A stretch of DNA of 64,000 bases from Dyella choica (GTDB lineage Bacteria; Pseudomonadota; Gammaproteobacteria; Xanthomonadales; Rhodanobacteraceae): the NCBI RefSeq assembly GCF_003977665.1, contig NZ_RYYV01000007.1, positions 186,001 to 250,000 on the forward strand, given 5' to 3'. A model generated the notes under the pieces. It was given only the letters and a program-made list of their open reading frames with translations. It searched no databases and was not told where the DNA came from. Shown here piece after piece: positions 17,171-28,954 of the stretch; within the stretch, counting starts at the first letter, position 1, and each line of letters starts with the position of its first letter. The position numbers and the translations under genes were made by a program.

Positions 17171-18505
17171 CGAACTGAAGATCGCGCCCAGCAAGTCATC
17201 GCTGCTATAGGTGCCGGTGATTTCCCCGAGCGCATGCTGTGCCTGGCGAAGTTCTTCAGCGGCGAGCTCGCCGGCATGCGAATCGCGGAGCACGTAAGCG
17301 GTGCGGGCCAGATGATCGGAAACGTCTCCAAGTGCCAGGATATGGCGGCGGCGCGCACTGAAGGCACCTTCTCCGGCACCAGCGCCGGCTAGCTGCTTCA
17401 GTTGGTCGCGGAGCAGGTCGATGCCTTCACCTGTCTTGACCGAAAGCCATAGCCATCTCGCCTTGTCATGCGTTTCCGTACGCGATAGTTCGCCTTCAAG
17501 ATCGATTTTGTTGACGACGACGATGCGTTCGATGCCGGCAGGAAGATCGTGTAGCCACGCCTGGTCTTCGCCTGCATGTTCAGCATCGGTGACCAGCAGC
17601 ACAGCATCGGCGCGTTCCCGCTCGCTGTGCGCACGACGTACACCTTCACGTTCCACCGGGTCATGCGTGTCACGCAAACCGGCGGTGTCCGCCAATTCCA
17701 GCACGATGCCGTCGAGCGAGATGTTTTCGCGCAATACATCGCGAGTGGTGCCGGCGATATCGGTAACGATGGCACGTTCGCTGCCGGCGAGGGCATTGAG
17801 CAGACTTGATTTGCCGGCATTCGGCCGGCCGACGATGGCGACGCGCAAACCATCGGTCAGACGTACGCCGCGTTGCGCTTCGCGCAGCAGATCGGCAAGG
17901 TGCGCGCGCAAGGTTTCCAGTTTCAACGCAATCGCGGGATCGGCGAGGAAGTCGATTTCTTCCTCGGGAAAATCGATCGCCGCTTCGATATGCACGCGCA
18001 ATGCGATCAGCGCTTGCAATAGTGCGTCGACTTTGCGCGAGAACACACCTTCCATCGATTGCAGCGCGGCACGTGCGCCAGCTTGCGATCGCGCGGCGAT
18101 CAGGTCCGCTACGGCTTCCGCCTGAGCCAGGTCGAGTTTGCCGTTGAGGAAGGCACGCTCGGTGAATTCGCCCGGACGCGCCAGGCGTGCACCGAGTTCG
18201 CACATGCGGCGTAGCAGGGCATCGAGCAACACCACGCTGCCGTGGCCCTGCAGTTCGAGCACGTGTTCGCCGGTGTAAGAGCCTGGGGCAGGGAAGTACA
18301 ACAGCAGGCCGCGATCGATCAGTTCATCGCGTGCATCACGGAACGCAGCAAAATGTGCATGGCGCGGTGAAGGCGCGCGACCCAGTAGATTTTTCGCGAT
18401 GGCCGGCACCATTGGGCCGGAGACGCGCACCACCCCGATGCCTGCGGCGCCGGGTGCACTGGCGATGGCGGCGATGGTGTCGTCGTGCGGAGTATGGGCG
18501 GTCAT
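17153..18505 (-). CDS. mnmE: tRNA modification GTPase MnmE
   Basis: A 450-residue GTPase that with MnmG installs the carboxymethylaminomethyl group at U34 of tRNA. The N-terminal formyl-THF-binding domain starts DTIAAIASAPGAAGIGVVRVSG. The Ras-like G domain carries GRPNAGKS (226-233), DIAGTTRD and NKID, and the C-terminus ends in the invariant FCIGK with the catalytic Cys. Length is normal. It is the last gene of the leftward rpmH-rnpA-yidC-mnmE run and borders the restriction island. Confidence 0.97.
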   Translation of the reverse strand: MTAHTPHDDTIAAIASAPGAAGIGVVRVSGPMVPAIAKNLLGRAPSPRHAHFAAFRDARDELIDRGLLLYFPAPGSYTGEHVLELQGHGSVVLLDALLRRMCELGARLARPGEFTERAFLNGKLDLAQAEAVADLIAARSQAGARAALQSMEGVFSRKVDALLQALIALRVHIEAAIDFPEEEIDFLADPAIALKLETLRAHLADLLREAQRGVRLTDGLRVAIVGRPNAGKSSLLNALAGSERAIVTDIAGTTRDVLRENISLDGIVLELADTAGLRDTHDPVEREGVRRAHSERERADAVLLVTDAEHAGEDQAWLHDLPAGIERIVVVNKIDLEGELSRTETHDKARWLWLSVKTGEGIDLLRDQLKQLAGAGAGEGAFSARRRHILALGDVSDHLARTAYVLRDSHAGELAAEELRQAQHALGEITGTYSSDDLLGAIFSSFCIGK

Positions 18506-18525
18506 CGCGTATCAGCATAACCGCA

Positions 18526-18548
18526 GCGGGCGGCTATGGGCCGCCCGC
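18526..18548. terminator. Hairpin between yidC and mnmE
   Basis: Perfect 9-bp stem GCGGGCGGC / GCCGCCCGC with a five-base loop just after yidC. There is no clear U-tract on the minus strand, so it may be a weak terminator, an mRNA processing site or a 3' protection hairpin. Confidence 0.4.
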
Positions 18549-18563
18549 GCGAAGAGCTTTTCC

Positions 18564-20237
18564 TCAGGCCGCGGCCGGTGGTGCGGCATCGGCACGGCGC
18601 ATCATCCACCACTGCTGCAGCAGACGGCAGATGCCGTTGACCGCGTAGTAGAGCACCAGGCCCGACGGGAAGAACAGGAAGATCACCGCGAACATCAGCG
18701 GCATGAACTTCATCATTTTCTGCTGGGCCGGGTCCATGCCCGGTTGCGCCGGCATCATCCACTGCTGGGCCAGCATCACGATGGTGTACAGCACCGGCAG
18801 CACGAAGTACGGATCGGCGGCCGACAGGTCATGGATCCAGCCGAAGAACGGCGCCTGGCGCAGCTCGACGCTGTCGCGCAGCACGTAATAGAGCCCGTAG
18901 AAGATGGGGATGGTGATCAGCAGCGGGAAGCAACCTGCGGCGGGGTTCACCTTCTCCTTCTTGTACAGCTCCATCATCGCCTGCTGCATCTTCTGGCGAT
19001 CGTCGCCGTAGCGCTCCTTCAGCGCGTCGATGCGCGGCTTGAGCTTGCGCATCTTGTTCGCCGATTCGAACTGCGCGTTGGTCAGCTTGAAGGTGGCGAG
19101 ATTGATCAGCAGCACCAAAAGGATGATGGCCACGCCCCAGTTGCCGGTAGCCTTTTGGAGCAGGGCCAGGACGCCGTGCAGCGGCACGGCAAAGAGCTTC
19201 AGCATGCCGTAGTCGATGGTGAGGTCCAGGCCTGGTGCTACTTTTTCCAGCACGTCGGGTAGTTTCGGACCTACGTAGAGCTGTGCCGAACTGCTGGCCC
19301 GCTGACCTGGCGCCACACTGAACTGCTGACCGACGCTGCGTATCACATACCGCGGCTTACCAGTTTCCTCATTGACCACGGTGCTGGAAAACTTATCCGC
19401 TTCCTTCGCCGGCCCAATCCACGCGCCGAGGAAGTAGTTCTGCATCACCGCCACCCAGCCGCCGGTCGCCGGCTGGTCCTGCAGCGGGGTCTTCTTGAAG
19501 TCGCCGAATTCCAGCTTCTTGAATTTCTCTTCCGGGCTGTACCACGCAGCGCCATAGAAGCCGTAGCGCGACTGGTCGGAAATGCGCTGCAGGAAGTTGC
19601 TGTACACCGCCGGTGGGCGGTCCGCGCGCTGCAGCTGACGATAGGCCTGGCCATCCCAGGTCTTGCCGCTGCCGTTGTCGATCTGCTGGTCGAGATCGAT
19701 CACGTAGCTACCGCGATGCAGGGTGTAGCGCTTGGTCACCTTCACGCCGGAAGCATCGGTCCAGTTGAGGTCGACGTTCAGGGCGTCCTGGCCAGCCGCC
19801 AGTTCATAGTTGGCCTGCGCTGCCTGGAAAATCGCCCGATGATCGGGTGCGGCGCCGTCGGCACTCACCAGCCCGCTTTGCGCGCTGAAGTAATCGGCGT
19901 CGCCGTCGTCGAGCAGGCGGATCGGCGCCGGATTCGGATCCTTCTTCGTCCGTGGGGCGACCAGGTATTGCAGGAGTTCGGAACGCACGATGCTGCCACC
20001 ACGCGTGTCGATGGTCAGGCGCAGGACATCCGTGCTTACAGTGATCAGTTGCGCGGTTCCCGCGCTTGCATTGCCGCCGGCGATGGTCGGTGTTGCACCC
20101 GGTTCGCTGCTGCTGCCTTGGGTGGCAGTCGCTGCGGTCGCTGGCGGTTTCGGGCCGTAATCCTGTTCCCACTGCTGGAACAGCAAATAGGCCACGCCCA
20201 GCAAGGCGAAGAGTAGGAAGGTGCGCGTTTGATTCAT
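18564..20237 (-). CDS. yidC: Membrane protein insertase YidC
   Basis: A 557-residue inner-membrane insertase. The N-terminal anchor (TFLLFALLGVAYLLFQQW) is followed by a low-complexity linker and a large periplasmic domain (about residues 60-340). The conserved five-helix core near the C-terminus includes LATFKLTNAQFESANKMRKLKPRI and GCFPLLITIPIFYGLYYVLRD. It ends with the positively charged C-terminal tail. The ATG at 20237 is chosen because it begins directly at the anchor. The rnpA stop lies 61 bp upstream; the yidD gene often found here is missing. Confidence 0.97.
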   Translation of the reverse strand: MNQTRTFLLFALLGVAYLLFQQWEQDYGPKPPATAATATQGSSSEPGATPTIAGGNASAGTAQLITVSTDVLRLTIDTRGGSIVRSELLQYLVAPRTKKDPNPAPIRLLDDGDADYFSAQSGLVSADGAAPDHRAIFQAAQANYELAAGQDALNVDLNWTDASGVKVTKRYTLHRGSYVIDLDQQIDNGSGKTWDGQAYRQLQRADRPPAVYSNFLQRISDQSRYGFYGAAWYSPEEKFKKLEFGDFKKTPLQDQPATGGWVAVMQNYFLGAWIGPAKEADKFSSTVVNEETGKPRYVIRSVGQQFSVAPGQRASSSAQLYVGPKLPDVLEKVAPGLDLTIDYGMLKLFAVPLHGVLALLQKATGNWGVAIILLVLLINLATFKLTNAQFESANKMRKLKPRIDALKERYGDDRQKMQQAMMELYKKEKVNPAAGCFPLLITIPIFYGLYYVLRDSVELRQAPFFGWIHDLSAADPYFVLPVLYTIVMLAQQWMMPAQPGMDPAQQKMMKFMPLMFAVIFLFFPSGLVLYYAVNGICRLLQQWWMMRRADAAPPAAA

Positions 20238-20298
20238 CGCGTAGCGATCCGGCAAGGGGTCCCGCCATGGCGGGCCAGGGGGACAGGAAGGGAGAAGA

Positions 20299-20679
20299 TC
20301 AGCTAGCCATTGTGGAGCCGTCGCCTTCACGCTTCAACGGCGGCAATTTGCGCCACAGGGCGTCGAGTTCGGCCAGCAGCACGGAACCGGGGAGAGTGCA
20401 GGCTTGCTCGCGCGCCGTCACCATGAGATCTACCGGCGGCAGCCCGTGCAGGGCGCGGCGGAACGATTCACGCACCAGCCTTTTGATGCGGTTGCGATCC
20501 ACGGCACGCTTGGAAACCCGCTTGGAAATGGCCAGGCCGAGCCGGGCGTGGCCCAGGCCGTTCTGGCGATAGCGCACAGAAAAACAGCGGCCGCCGAGGC
20601 GGCCGCTGGCTTGACGCAAGGCTGCAAAGTCACCGGCTCGGCAAATCCGCGCCTCGCGCGGCAGGCCGGCGGTGCCCAT
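20299..20679 (-). CDS. rnpA: Ribonuclease P protein component
   Basis: A 126-residue basic protein, the protein subunit of RNase P that helps the catalytic RNA mature tRNA 5' ends. The RNR signature is clear in ISKRVSKRAVDRNRIKRLVR, preceded by the aromatic-rich FSVRYRQN strand. It follows rpmH by 12 bp on the same strand, the near-universal arrangement. Length is normal. Confidence 0.95.
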   Translation of the reverse strand: MGTAGLPREARICRAGDFAALRQASGRLGGRCFSVRYRQNGLGHARLGLAISKRVSKRAVDRNRIKRLVRESFRRALHGLPPVDLMVTAREQACTLPGSVLLAELDALWRKLPPLKREGDGSTMAS

Positions 20680-20691
20680 CGGCGCGATCGC

Positions 20692-20826
20692 TTACGGGAT
20701 CAGGCGCTTGCGGCCCTTGGCGCGGCGGGCGTTGAGCACCTTGCGACCGTCGGCCGTGGCCATGCGAGCACGAAAGCCGTGCGTGCGGGCGCGCTTGAGC
20801 TTGCTGGGCTGGAAGGTCCGCTTCAT
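20692..20826 (-). CDS. rpmH: 50S ribosomal protein L34
   Basis: A 44-residue ribosomal protein, too short for usual ORF lists. The translation reads [20 protein letters not shown] then [19 protein letters not shown] and ends RLIP, a full match to bacterial L34. The AGGAGGA ribosome-binding site lies seven bases before the ATG. First gene of the leftward operon with rnpA, driven by the strong promoter at 20866-20895. Confidence 0.97.
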   Translation of the reverse strand: MKRTFQPSKLKRARTHGFRARMATADGRKVLNARRAKGRKRLIP

Positions 20827-20865
20827 GGCTTCCTCCTAATAGTGATTGGGTGAAAAAGATCGCGG

Positions 20866-20895
20866 ATTATGCGGACCGGGAGCGGTCTGTGTCAA
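20866..20895 (-). promoter_or_regulatory. Sigma-70 promoter for rpmH-rnpA
   Basis: On the minus strand TTGACA (20895-20890) and CATAAT (20871-20866) are 18 bp apart, close to the ideal sigma-70 promoter. The -10 box is 40 bp upstream of the rpmH start. The DnaA-box pair lies just upstream. Confidence 0.75.
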
Positions 20896-20915
20896 ATACC
20901 GCCCGGTCGGCTGCT

Positions 20916-20936
20916 TGTGGATATCCATGTGGATAG
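20916..20936. promoter_or_regulatory. Pair of DnaA-box-like sites in the rpmH-dnaA intergenic region
   Basis: TGTGGATAT (20916-20924) and TGTGGATAG (20928-20936) each differ by one base from the consensus TGTGGATAA, with their starts 12 bp apart. Their position between divergent rpmH and dnaA suggests DnaA autoregulation or a secondary part of the origin. Confidence 0.6.
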
Positions 20937-21009
20937 TTACTGGGTAGGTGCTGGTAGACTTCCCGGTCCACCCTGCGCGAAAGCGCCCCTGCTGTGGTTG
21001 AAAGTATTC

Positions 21010-22353
21010 ATGAGTGATCTGTGGCGGCGCTGTCTGGAGCGTCTTGAAGGCGAATTGAGCGCCGAGGACCTGCATACCTGGCTGATGCCACTGCAGGCAC
21101 GCGACGATGCGGACGGTTTGCAGCTATACGCGCCCAATCCCTACACGTTGGACGCCGTTCGCGATCGCTACCTGCCGCGCATCGAGGCAGTATTGACCCT
21201 GCTCAACGGCCAGCGCCTGCCGGTTCGGCTTGAAGTGGGTTCCAGCGCCGTCGCGGCCGGCAACAGCCGGCCTGCCCCCGTCCCGACCGCGGCCAAGCCG
21301 GCCGCCGTGGTCGAGGCCGCTCCGGTGCATTTCCATCACAACCTGGACCCGCACTACACCTTCGAGACTTTCGTGGAGGGCAAGTCCAACCAGCTTGGCA
21401 AGGCTGCCGCGATGCAGGTGGCGCAGAACCCGGGGCGGGCCTACAACCCCCTGTTGCTGTATGGCGGTACCGGCCTGGGCAAGACCCACCTTATGCACGC
21501 CGCCGGCAACCTGATGCGCGAGCACAACCCGAATTTCAAGGTGTTGTACCTGCGCTCGGAGCAGTTCGTCGGCTCGATGATTGAAGCGCTGCGCACCAAG
21601 AGCATGGACGAATTCAAGCGTCGCTTCCGTTCGGTGGATGCGCTGTTGATCGACGACATCCAGTTTTTCGCCGGCAAGGACACCACCCAGGAGGAGTTCT
21701 TCCACACCTTCAACGCGCTGTTCGAATCCAAGCAGCAGATCATCCTCACCTGCGACCGCTATCCGAAAGAGGTGGACAAGCTGGAGCCGCGCCTGAAATC
21801 GCGCCTGGGGTGGGGTCTTTCAGTGGCGATCGAGCCGCCGGATTTCGAAACGCGCGCGGCGATCCTGTTGGCGAAGGCGCACGAAAAGGACGTGAAGGTA
21901 AGCGAAGACGTGGCGATGCTGTTGGCCAAGCGCATTCGCTCCAACGTGCGCGACTTGGAAGGTGCGCTCAATACGCTTGCAGCGCGCGCTAATTTCTACG
22001 GTCGGCCGATCACCACCGATTTTGCAGAGGAAACCCTACGCGATCTGCTCGCCACGCATGCGCAGGCGGTGACCGTGCCGAACATCCAGAAGATCGTCGC
22101 CGAATATTTTGGCGTGCGTTTGCAGGATCTGCTTTCCAAACGGCGCGTGCGTTCGCTGGCGCGGCCACGCCAGATCGCGATGGCGCTGTCCAAGGAACTC
22201 ACCGAACACAGCCTGCCGGAAATTGGCGAGGCCTTCGGCGGGCGCGACCACACGACCGTGCTGCATGCCTGTCGCACCATCCGCAAGCTGTGCGAGACCG
22301 ATACGCGCATGCGGCAGGATTGGGAGCAGCTGATTCGCACGCTTACCGGTTGA
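21010..22353 (+). CDS. dnaA: Chromosomal replication initiator DnaA
   Basis: A 447-residue initiator AAA+ ATPase. Domain I (about 1-80) begins [21 protein letters not shown] Pro/Ala-rich linker (85-105) is domain II. The ATPase domain carries Walker A GGTGLGKT (152-159) and Walker [10 protein letters not shown]. Domain IV ends with the DnaA signature [14 protein letters not shown] that reads the DnaA box. The ATG at 21010 is chosen over the long upstream extension, which would run through the DnaA boxes and the rpmH promoter. First of the dnaA-dnaN-recF-gyrB series. Confidence 0.98.
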   Translation: MSDLWRRCLERLEGELSAEDLHTWLMPLQARDDADGLQLYAPNPYTLDAVRDRYLPRIEAVLTLLNGQRLPVRLEVGSSAVAAGNSRPAPVPTAAKPAAVVEAAPVHFHHNLDPHYTFETFVEGKSNQLGKAAAMQVAQNPGRAYNPLLLYGGTGLGKTHLMHAAGNLMREHNPNFKVLYLRSEQFVGSMIEALRTKSMDEFKRRFRSVDALLIDDIQFFAGKDTTQEEFFHTFNALFESKQQIILTCDRYPKEVDKLEPRLKSRLGWGLSVAIEPPDFETRAAILLAKAHEKDVKVSEDVAMLLAKRIRSNVRDLEGALNTLAARANFYGRPITTDFAEETLRDLLATHAQAVTVPNIQKIVAEYFGVRLQDLLSKRRVRSLARPRQIAMALSKELTEHSLPEIGEAFGGRDHTTVLHACRTIRKLCETDTRMRQDWEQLIRTLTG

Positions 22354-22593
22354 TCAGCATGAATAAGCGCTTGAAAACTGGGCGCATATCCTGTGGATAA
22401 TAGGTAGACGCCTTGACACGCCAAAGTTATCCACTAGTGATGCACAAGTCGCGAAGCGTGCAAGACACAGGGGGATTTTTCTTAACCCTTTGTTCTGTAA
22501 AGATAATTTGTACTTTTCAAGTTATCCACCGCCTCAACTGCAACCACTATCCTTCTTTTAAAAAACAGAACTGCAGATAGGGAAAGCACAATC
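22354..22593. other. oriC: Likely replication origin oriC (dnaA-dnaN intergenic region)
   Basis: This 240-bp gap has a perfect DnaA box TGTGGATAA (22392-22400) and one-mismatch boxes TTATCCACT (22427-22435), TGATGCACA (22438-22446) and TTATCCACC (22522-22530). Between them is an AT-rich stretch, about 22470-22525, that could be the unwinding element. Box density and position between dnaA and dnaN make it the best origin candidate in the window. Box calls are by eye. Confidence 0.75.
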
Positions 22594-23694
22594 ATGCAAT
22601 TCAGCATCCAACGAGAAGCACTGCTTAAGCCCCTGCAGCAGGTCGTCGGCGTGGTGGAACGTCGCCAGACCTTGCCGGTGCTTGCCAATCTTCTAGTCAA
22701 AGTCGGCAACGGCAAGCTGTCTTTCACCGGGACCGACCTCGAAGTCGAAATGGTGGCTGCTACCGATGCCGAGAAATTGGTGGATGGCGAAACCACGATT
22801 CCCGCGCGCAAGTTGTTCGATATCGTTCGGGCGTTGCCGGACGGTGCCAAGATCGAGTTGAAATTGAATGGCGATCGCGTCGCATTGAACGCGGGCCGCA
22901 GCCGTTTTACGTTGGCGACGCTGCCTGCTACGGAATTCCCGACCATCGATGAAATCGAATTGGTCGAACGCGTGAGCCTGCCGGAAGAAGTGTTGCGCGA
23001 CTTGATGGAGCGAACCTCATTCGCCATGGCGAACCAGGATGTTCGCTATTACCTCAATGGCATGCTGCTGGATCTGCAGGAACATGCGTTGCGCTGCGTA
23101 GCTACCGACGGCCATAGACTGGCGTTGAAAGAGACACACCTTGAGAGCAAGGTGTCGGCTCGCCGCCAGATCATCATTCCCCGCAAGGGTGTGAATGAGT
23201 TGGTGGGTTTGCTGGAGTCCGGTGACGGATCGGTGGACCTGGAGTTCGGACGCAACCACCTGCGGGTACGTCGTGGTGAAGTGGTGTTCACTTCAAAATT
23301 GATTGACGGCCGTTTCCCGGATTACGAAGCGGTGATTCCGTTGGGCGCGGACAAGCGGGCCACGCTGGATCGGGAAATACTGCGTGGTGCCTTGCAGCGA
23401 GCTGCGATTCTCTCGAATGAGAAGTACCGCGGAGTGAAGCTGGAGTTCTCTCCAAGCAAGTTGCGCATCGTTGCGCATAACCCGGAGCAGGAAGAGGCCG
23501 TAGAGGAAGTCGAGGCGGATACCGGGGTTTCGGACCTGACCGTCGGCTTCAACGTGGGTTATTTGCTCGACGCTCTCGCGGCGCTGCGCGGTGATAAGGC
23601 GCGGTTGAGCCTGCGCGATGCGCAATCGAGCTGCCTGGTGCAGGAGGACGATAACGAGCAGTCGCGTCATGTGATCATGCCGCTGCGACTCTGA
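22594..23694 (+). CDS. dnaN: DNA polymerase III subunit beta (sliding clamp)
   Basis: A 366-residue clamp protein that forms the dimeric ring tethering polymerase III. Family landmarks include the N-terminus MQFSIQREALLKPLQQVVGVVERRQTLPVL, given here in parts as QFSIQREALLKPL and VERRQTLPVLANLL, the central YYLNGMLLD and CVATDGHRLAL, and the C-terminal VIMPLRL. Length is normal. It follows dnaA across the probable origin and ends before a strong terminator. Confidence 0.98.
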   Translation: MQFSIQREALLKPLQQVVGVVERRQTLPVLANLLVKVGNGKLSFTGTDLEVEMVAATDAEKLVDGETTIPARKLFDIVRALPDGAKIELKLNGDRVALNAGRSRFTLATLPATEFPTIDEIELVERVSLPEEVLRDLMERTSFAMANQDVRYYLNGMLLDLQEHALRCVATDGHRLALKETHLESKVSARRQIIIPRKGVNELVGLLESGDGSVDLEFGRNHLRVRRGEVVFTSKLIDGRFPDYEAVIPLGADKRATLDREILRGALQRAAILSNEKYRGVKLEFSPSKLRIVAHNPEQEEAVEEVEADTGVSDLTVGFNVGYLLDALAALRGDKARLSLRDAQSSCLVQEDDNEQSRHVIMPLRL

Positions 23695-23736
23695 CCTGCT
23701 AGCGCATGTTTGGTTGCAGGCAGTTGTTGCCCTTGC

Positions 23737-23770
23737 GACGCCGGAGCCCCAAGCTCCGGCGTCTTTGTTT
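23737..23770 (+). terminator. Intrinsic terminator between dnaN and recF
   Basis: Perfect 11-bp stem GACGCCGGAGC (23737-23747) and GCTCCGGCGTC (23753-23763), five-base loop, then TTTGTTT. It ends 16 bp before the recF start and partly uncouples recF from dnaN; it also argues against longer recF starts. Confidence 0.85.
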
Positions 23771-23785
23771 GGAAGCCCGGAAGCT

Positions 23786-24857
23786 ATGAGATTGGAGCGT
23801 CTGCACCTGCAGAGATTGCGCTGCATCAGCGATGCGAGCTTGGCATTCGCGCCAGGGTTCAACGTGCTGGTCGGAGCGAATGGGGCGGGTAAAACCTCGG
23901 TGCTGGAGGCCGCTTTTCTCCTTTCGCATGGGCGCTCGTTTCGCAGCGGAGCACGGGAAGCCTTGCTGCAGCGCGGGGGAGGCGGCTTGAATATTTTTTC
24001 GAGCGTGGCGCACGAGGGCGGAGCGGTCCATCGGCTGGGACTAGGCAGGGAGGGCTCGCGTTGGGAAGCTCGTCTCGACGGACAGGGCGTCACCGTTGGT
24101 GAGTTGATCCGGGAATGCGCCGTGGTGTGCTTCGAACCAGGATCCCACGCGTTGATTGCCGGTGGGGCGGAGGAGCGGCGACGTTTCCTTGACTGGGGTG
24201 TGTTCCACGTGGAACAGGAATTCCTGGTCACGTGGCGGCGCTACCAGCGCGCGCTAAAGCAGCGCAACAGCTTGCTTCGAGCTGGGTCTCCAGCCGATGA
24301 CGCCTTGTTTGGCCCTTGGGAAGCAGAGCTCGCCCGCACGGGTACCTTGATCGACCAGTGGCGTCGGGCCTACCTGGATGCCCTGCTGCCGTTCCTCCGG
24401 GAGCAGGCTGCGCTGCTATTGCCCGAATTGGGTGCGATCGATTTGCGCTATCGCAAAGGTTGGTCGGAGGACGAGGATCTGGCGGCCGTGCTGGCAGCGC
24501 AGCGGTACAGGGATCAGGGCAGGGGACATACCAACTCGGGGGCCCATCGTGCAGACTGGTCGGTGTCGTTTCAGCTCGCGCCGCAACGGGAGCACCTTTC
24601 TCGTGGCCAGGAAAAGTTGACTGCGTTGATCTGTGTGCTCGCTCAAGCCTGGCTGGATGCGGGCAAGCGAGGAGAATGGCCCATCGTCTGCCTGGATGAC
24701 CTGGCTTCCGAGCTGGATCTGGCCCATCAGGCAGCCGTGGTCGGTAGCCTGGAGCGAACGCCGGCACAGGTGCTCGTCACAGGCACCGAACTGCCCCAAG
24801 TGTTGGCTTCGCTGCCGATCAAGATGTTCCACGTGGAACAGGGGCATTTGACGCCCC

Positions 24858-24865
<8 letters not shown>
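23786..24865 (+). CDS. recF: DNA replication and repair protein RecF
   Basis: A 359-residue SMC-like ATPase that loads RecA at gapped DNA with RecO and RecR. Walker A GANGAGKT is at 30-37, the family motif HGRSFRSG follows, and the ABC-type signature LSRGQEKLTALI with the Walker B segment WPIVCLDDLASELD is near the C-terminus. The ATG at 23786 is chosen since upstream in-frame sequence forms the terminator. Two perfect 16-bp parS sites lie inside the gene and both encode FHVEQ. The stop codon overlaps the extended -10 element of gyrB. Confidence 0.96.
24201..24216. promoter_or_regulatory. parS: parS site 1 (within recF)
   Basis: TGTTCCACGTGGAACA is a perfect 16-bp palindrome and matches the ParB-binding consensus TGTTNCACGTGNAACA. 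It lies 2 kb from the probable oriC, as expected for centromere sites. ParA and ParB are encoded at 43.2-45.0 kb. Confidence 0.9.
24825..24840. promoter_or_regulatory. parS: parS site 2 (within recF)
   Basis: A second identical TGTTCCACGTGGAACA, 624 bp after the first, near the 3' end of recF and 20 bp upstream of the gyrB -10 element. In the recF frame it again encodes FHVEQ. Confidence 0.9.
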
Positions 24866-27355
<2,490 letters not shown>

Positions 27356-27655
27356 TCCGACATCCAGGCGCTGCGGCTCGCGGCGCCTCGATGCGGTCCA
27401 TCGCACTAATGCATTAGCACATCAACACAACCCTACACATGATCGTCACCATGGTCGCTCGATCCTCGTGTCTGCGCGGGACACTTTTTAGCCCACAATG
27501 CGGCGGCGTATGGCTGTAATACCATAAGCATTTGATTTTAAAGAAACTTTAATGCGGCAATGCAGCTTGTTATCGGTAGCAAGCTCAGGTTAATCTCAGT
27601 GATCCCCCGCACAGCTCGTGCGTGAAAACCGACTCCTTTCATTTTGAGGAACGCC
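27356..27655. other. 300-bp intergenic region between gyrB and the TPR gene
   Basis: No convincing gene is seen on either strand. The part from about 27510 to 27560 is AT-rich and includes TGTAAT and TTGATT elements that could belong to the promoter of the downstream gene, but no pair has ideal spacing. A purine-rich GAGGA ribosome-binding site lies at 27646-27650. No gyrB terminator with a T-run was found. Confidence 0.5.
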
Positions 27656-28954
27656 ATGAAACATGCTTCCCTGAAGATGCTGGCCGGCGCAGCGTTTGCG
27701 TTGATGTTGGCAAGCACTCCGGCGCTAGCAAGCGACAAGTCGTCAGGCGACCAGCAGAAAGCGGCTCCGCTATACCCCAATGCGACCCGCAAAGAACCGA
27801 AGCTGGATCTGACCGACAAGAAAGAGCAGGAAGCGCTCAACAAGGGACTCGATGCCGCGCAGGCGAACGACAAGGATCAAGCGACGCAGTTGCTGCAACC
27901 GCTGATCGACAACAGCAAGAGCAAATACGTTCAAGCGATGGCGCAGCAGGGCCTGGCCCGCGTGCACGCGACGAACAACGATCTGCCGGGTGGCATCGAT
28001 CTGCTCAAGCATGCGCTCGACAACGGCATCATGCCGAACGATGCGTACTTCCAGCTCGAATACGAACTGGCCACGTTCTACTTGCTCAACCAGCAGTACC
28101 AGCCGGCAATCGACGAAGTCGAGAAGTGGCGTAGCGAGGGCAAGAAGGAAACGCCCGAGTCCTACGCGCTGGAAGGTGAAGCCTATTACCGCATGCAGAA
28201 ATATCCCGAATCGATCACTGCCATCAAGAAAGCGCAGACGATGACGGACAAGCCGGATCCGCGCTGGAACCAATTGCTGATGCTCGCGTACAACGACTCC
28301 GGCCAAAAGGACAAGGCGGCCGAGATCGCCAAGCAGCAGGTTGCGGCAACACCTACCGATCCCACCAGTTTCCACAACGCGCTGAGTCTGGACATCCAGA
28401 TGAACAAGTACGATGACGCGTTGAAGCTGATGGAAGATGCCAAAGCGAAGGGTTTGCTCACCACGGAGAGCGACTACGTGACGCTGGCCAAGCTGTACAT
28501 GAACAAGGCGCAGGATCAAAGCACGCAGGATCCGGGCCCGCTCACCGACAAAGCTGTGCAGGCGCTGCAGGATGGCATGAGCAAGGGCGTCGTGAAGTCC
28601 ACAGTGGAAAACTATCTGCTGATGGGTGACGCGCACATGATCGGTGGCGACGCAGGTGCTGCAGCCGCTGCGTATGAGAAGGCTGTTCCGTTGGCGAGTG
28701 ACGGTGAGCCTGCCTACAAAGCAGGCGTTGCACTGATTTCGCAGAACGAAAACAGCAAGGCCAAGCAGCTGCTGCAACAAGCCATCAACAAGGGCGTGAA
28801 GCACAAGGGCAAGGCCTACATGGCGCTCGCCCAGGCAAACGTTGGCCTAAAGGACAAGGCTGGTGCTGCCGAAGCAGTGCTGGAAGCCGAGAAGGACCCG
28901 GAAACCAAGGCTCAGGCCCAGAAGTGGCTGAAACAAGCCAATATTGGCGGTTGA
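27656..28954 (+). CDS. Secreted TPR-repeat protein upstream of tonB
   Basis: A 432-residue protein with a cleavable signal peptide (MKHASLKMLAGAAFALMLAS, cut after ALA near residue 26). The mature part is nearly all helical with repeated TPR-like pairs, for example ALNKGLDAAQANDKDQATQLLQPL, here abbreviated to GLDAAQANDKDQATQ, PESYALEGEAYYRMQKYPES and AYMALAQANVGLKDKAGAAE. It is lysine- and glutamine-rich. Its place 219 bp before tonB suggests a periplasmic or outer-membrane-associated partner of energy-dependent uptake, but this is only context. The ATG at 27656 has a good ribosome-binding site. Confidence 0.85.
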   Translation: MKHASLKMLAGAAFALMLASTPALASDKSSGDQQKAAPLYPNATRKEPKLDLTDKKEQEALNKGLDAAQANDKDQATQLLQPLIDNSKSKYVQAMAQQGLARVHATNNDLPGGIDLLKHALDNGIMPNDAYFQLEYELATFYLLNQQYQPAIDEVEKWRSEGKKETPESYALEGEAYYRMQKYPESITAIKKAQTMTDKPDPRWNQLLMLAYNDSGQKDKAAEIAKQQVAATPTDPTSFHNALSLDIQMNKYDDALKLMEDAKAKGLLTTESDYVTLAKLYMNKAQDQSTQDPGPLTDKAVQALQDGMSKGVVKSTVENYLLMGDAHMIGGDAGAAAAAYEKAVPLASDGEPAYKAGVALISQNENSKAKQLLQQAINKGVKHKGKAYMALAQANVGLKDKAGAAEAVLEAEKDPETKAQAQKWLKQANIGG

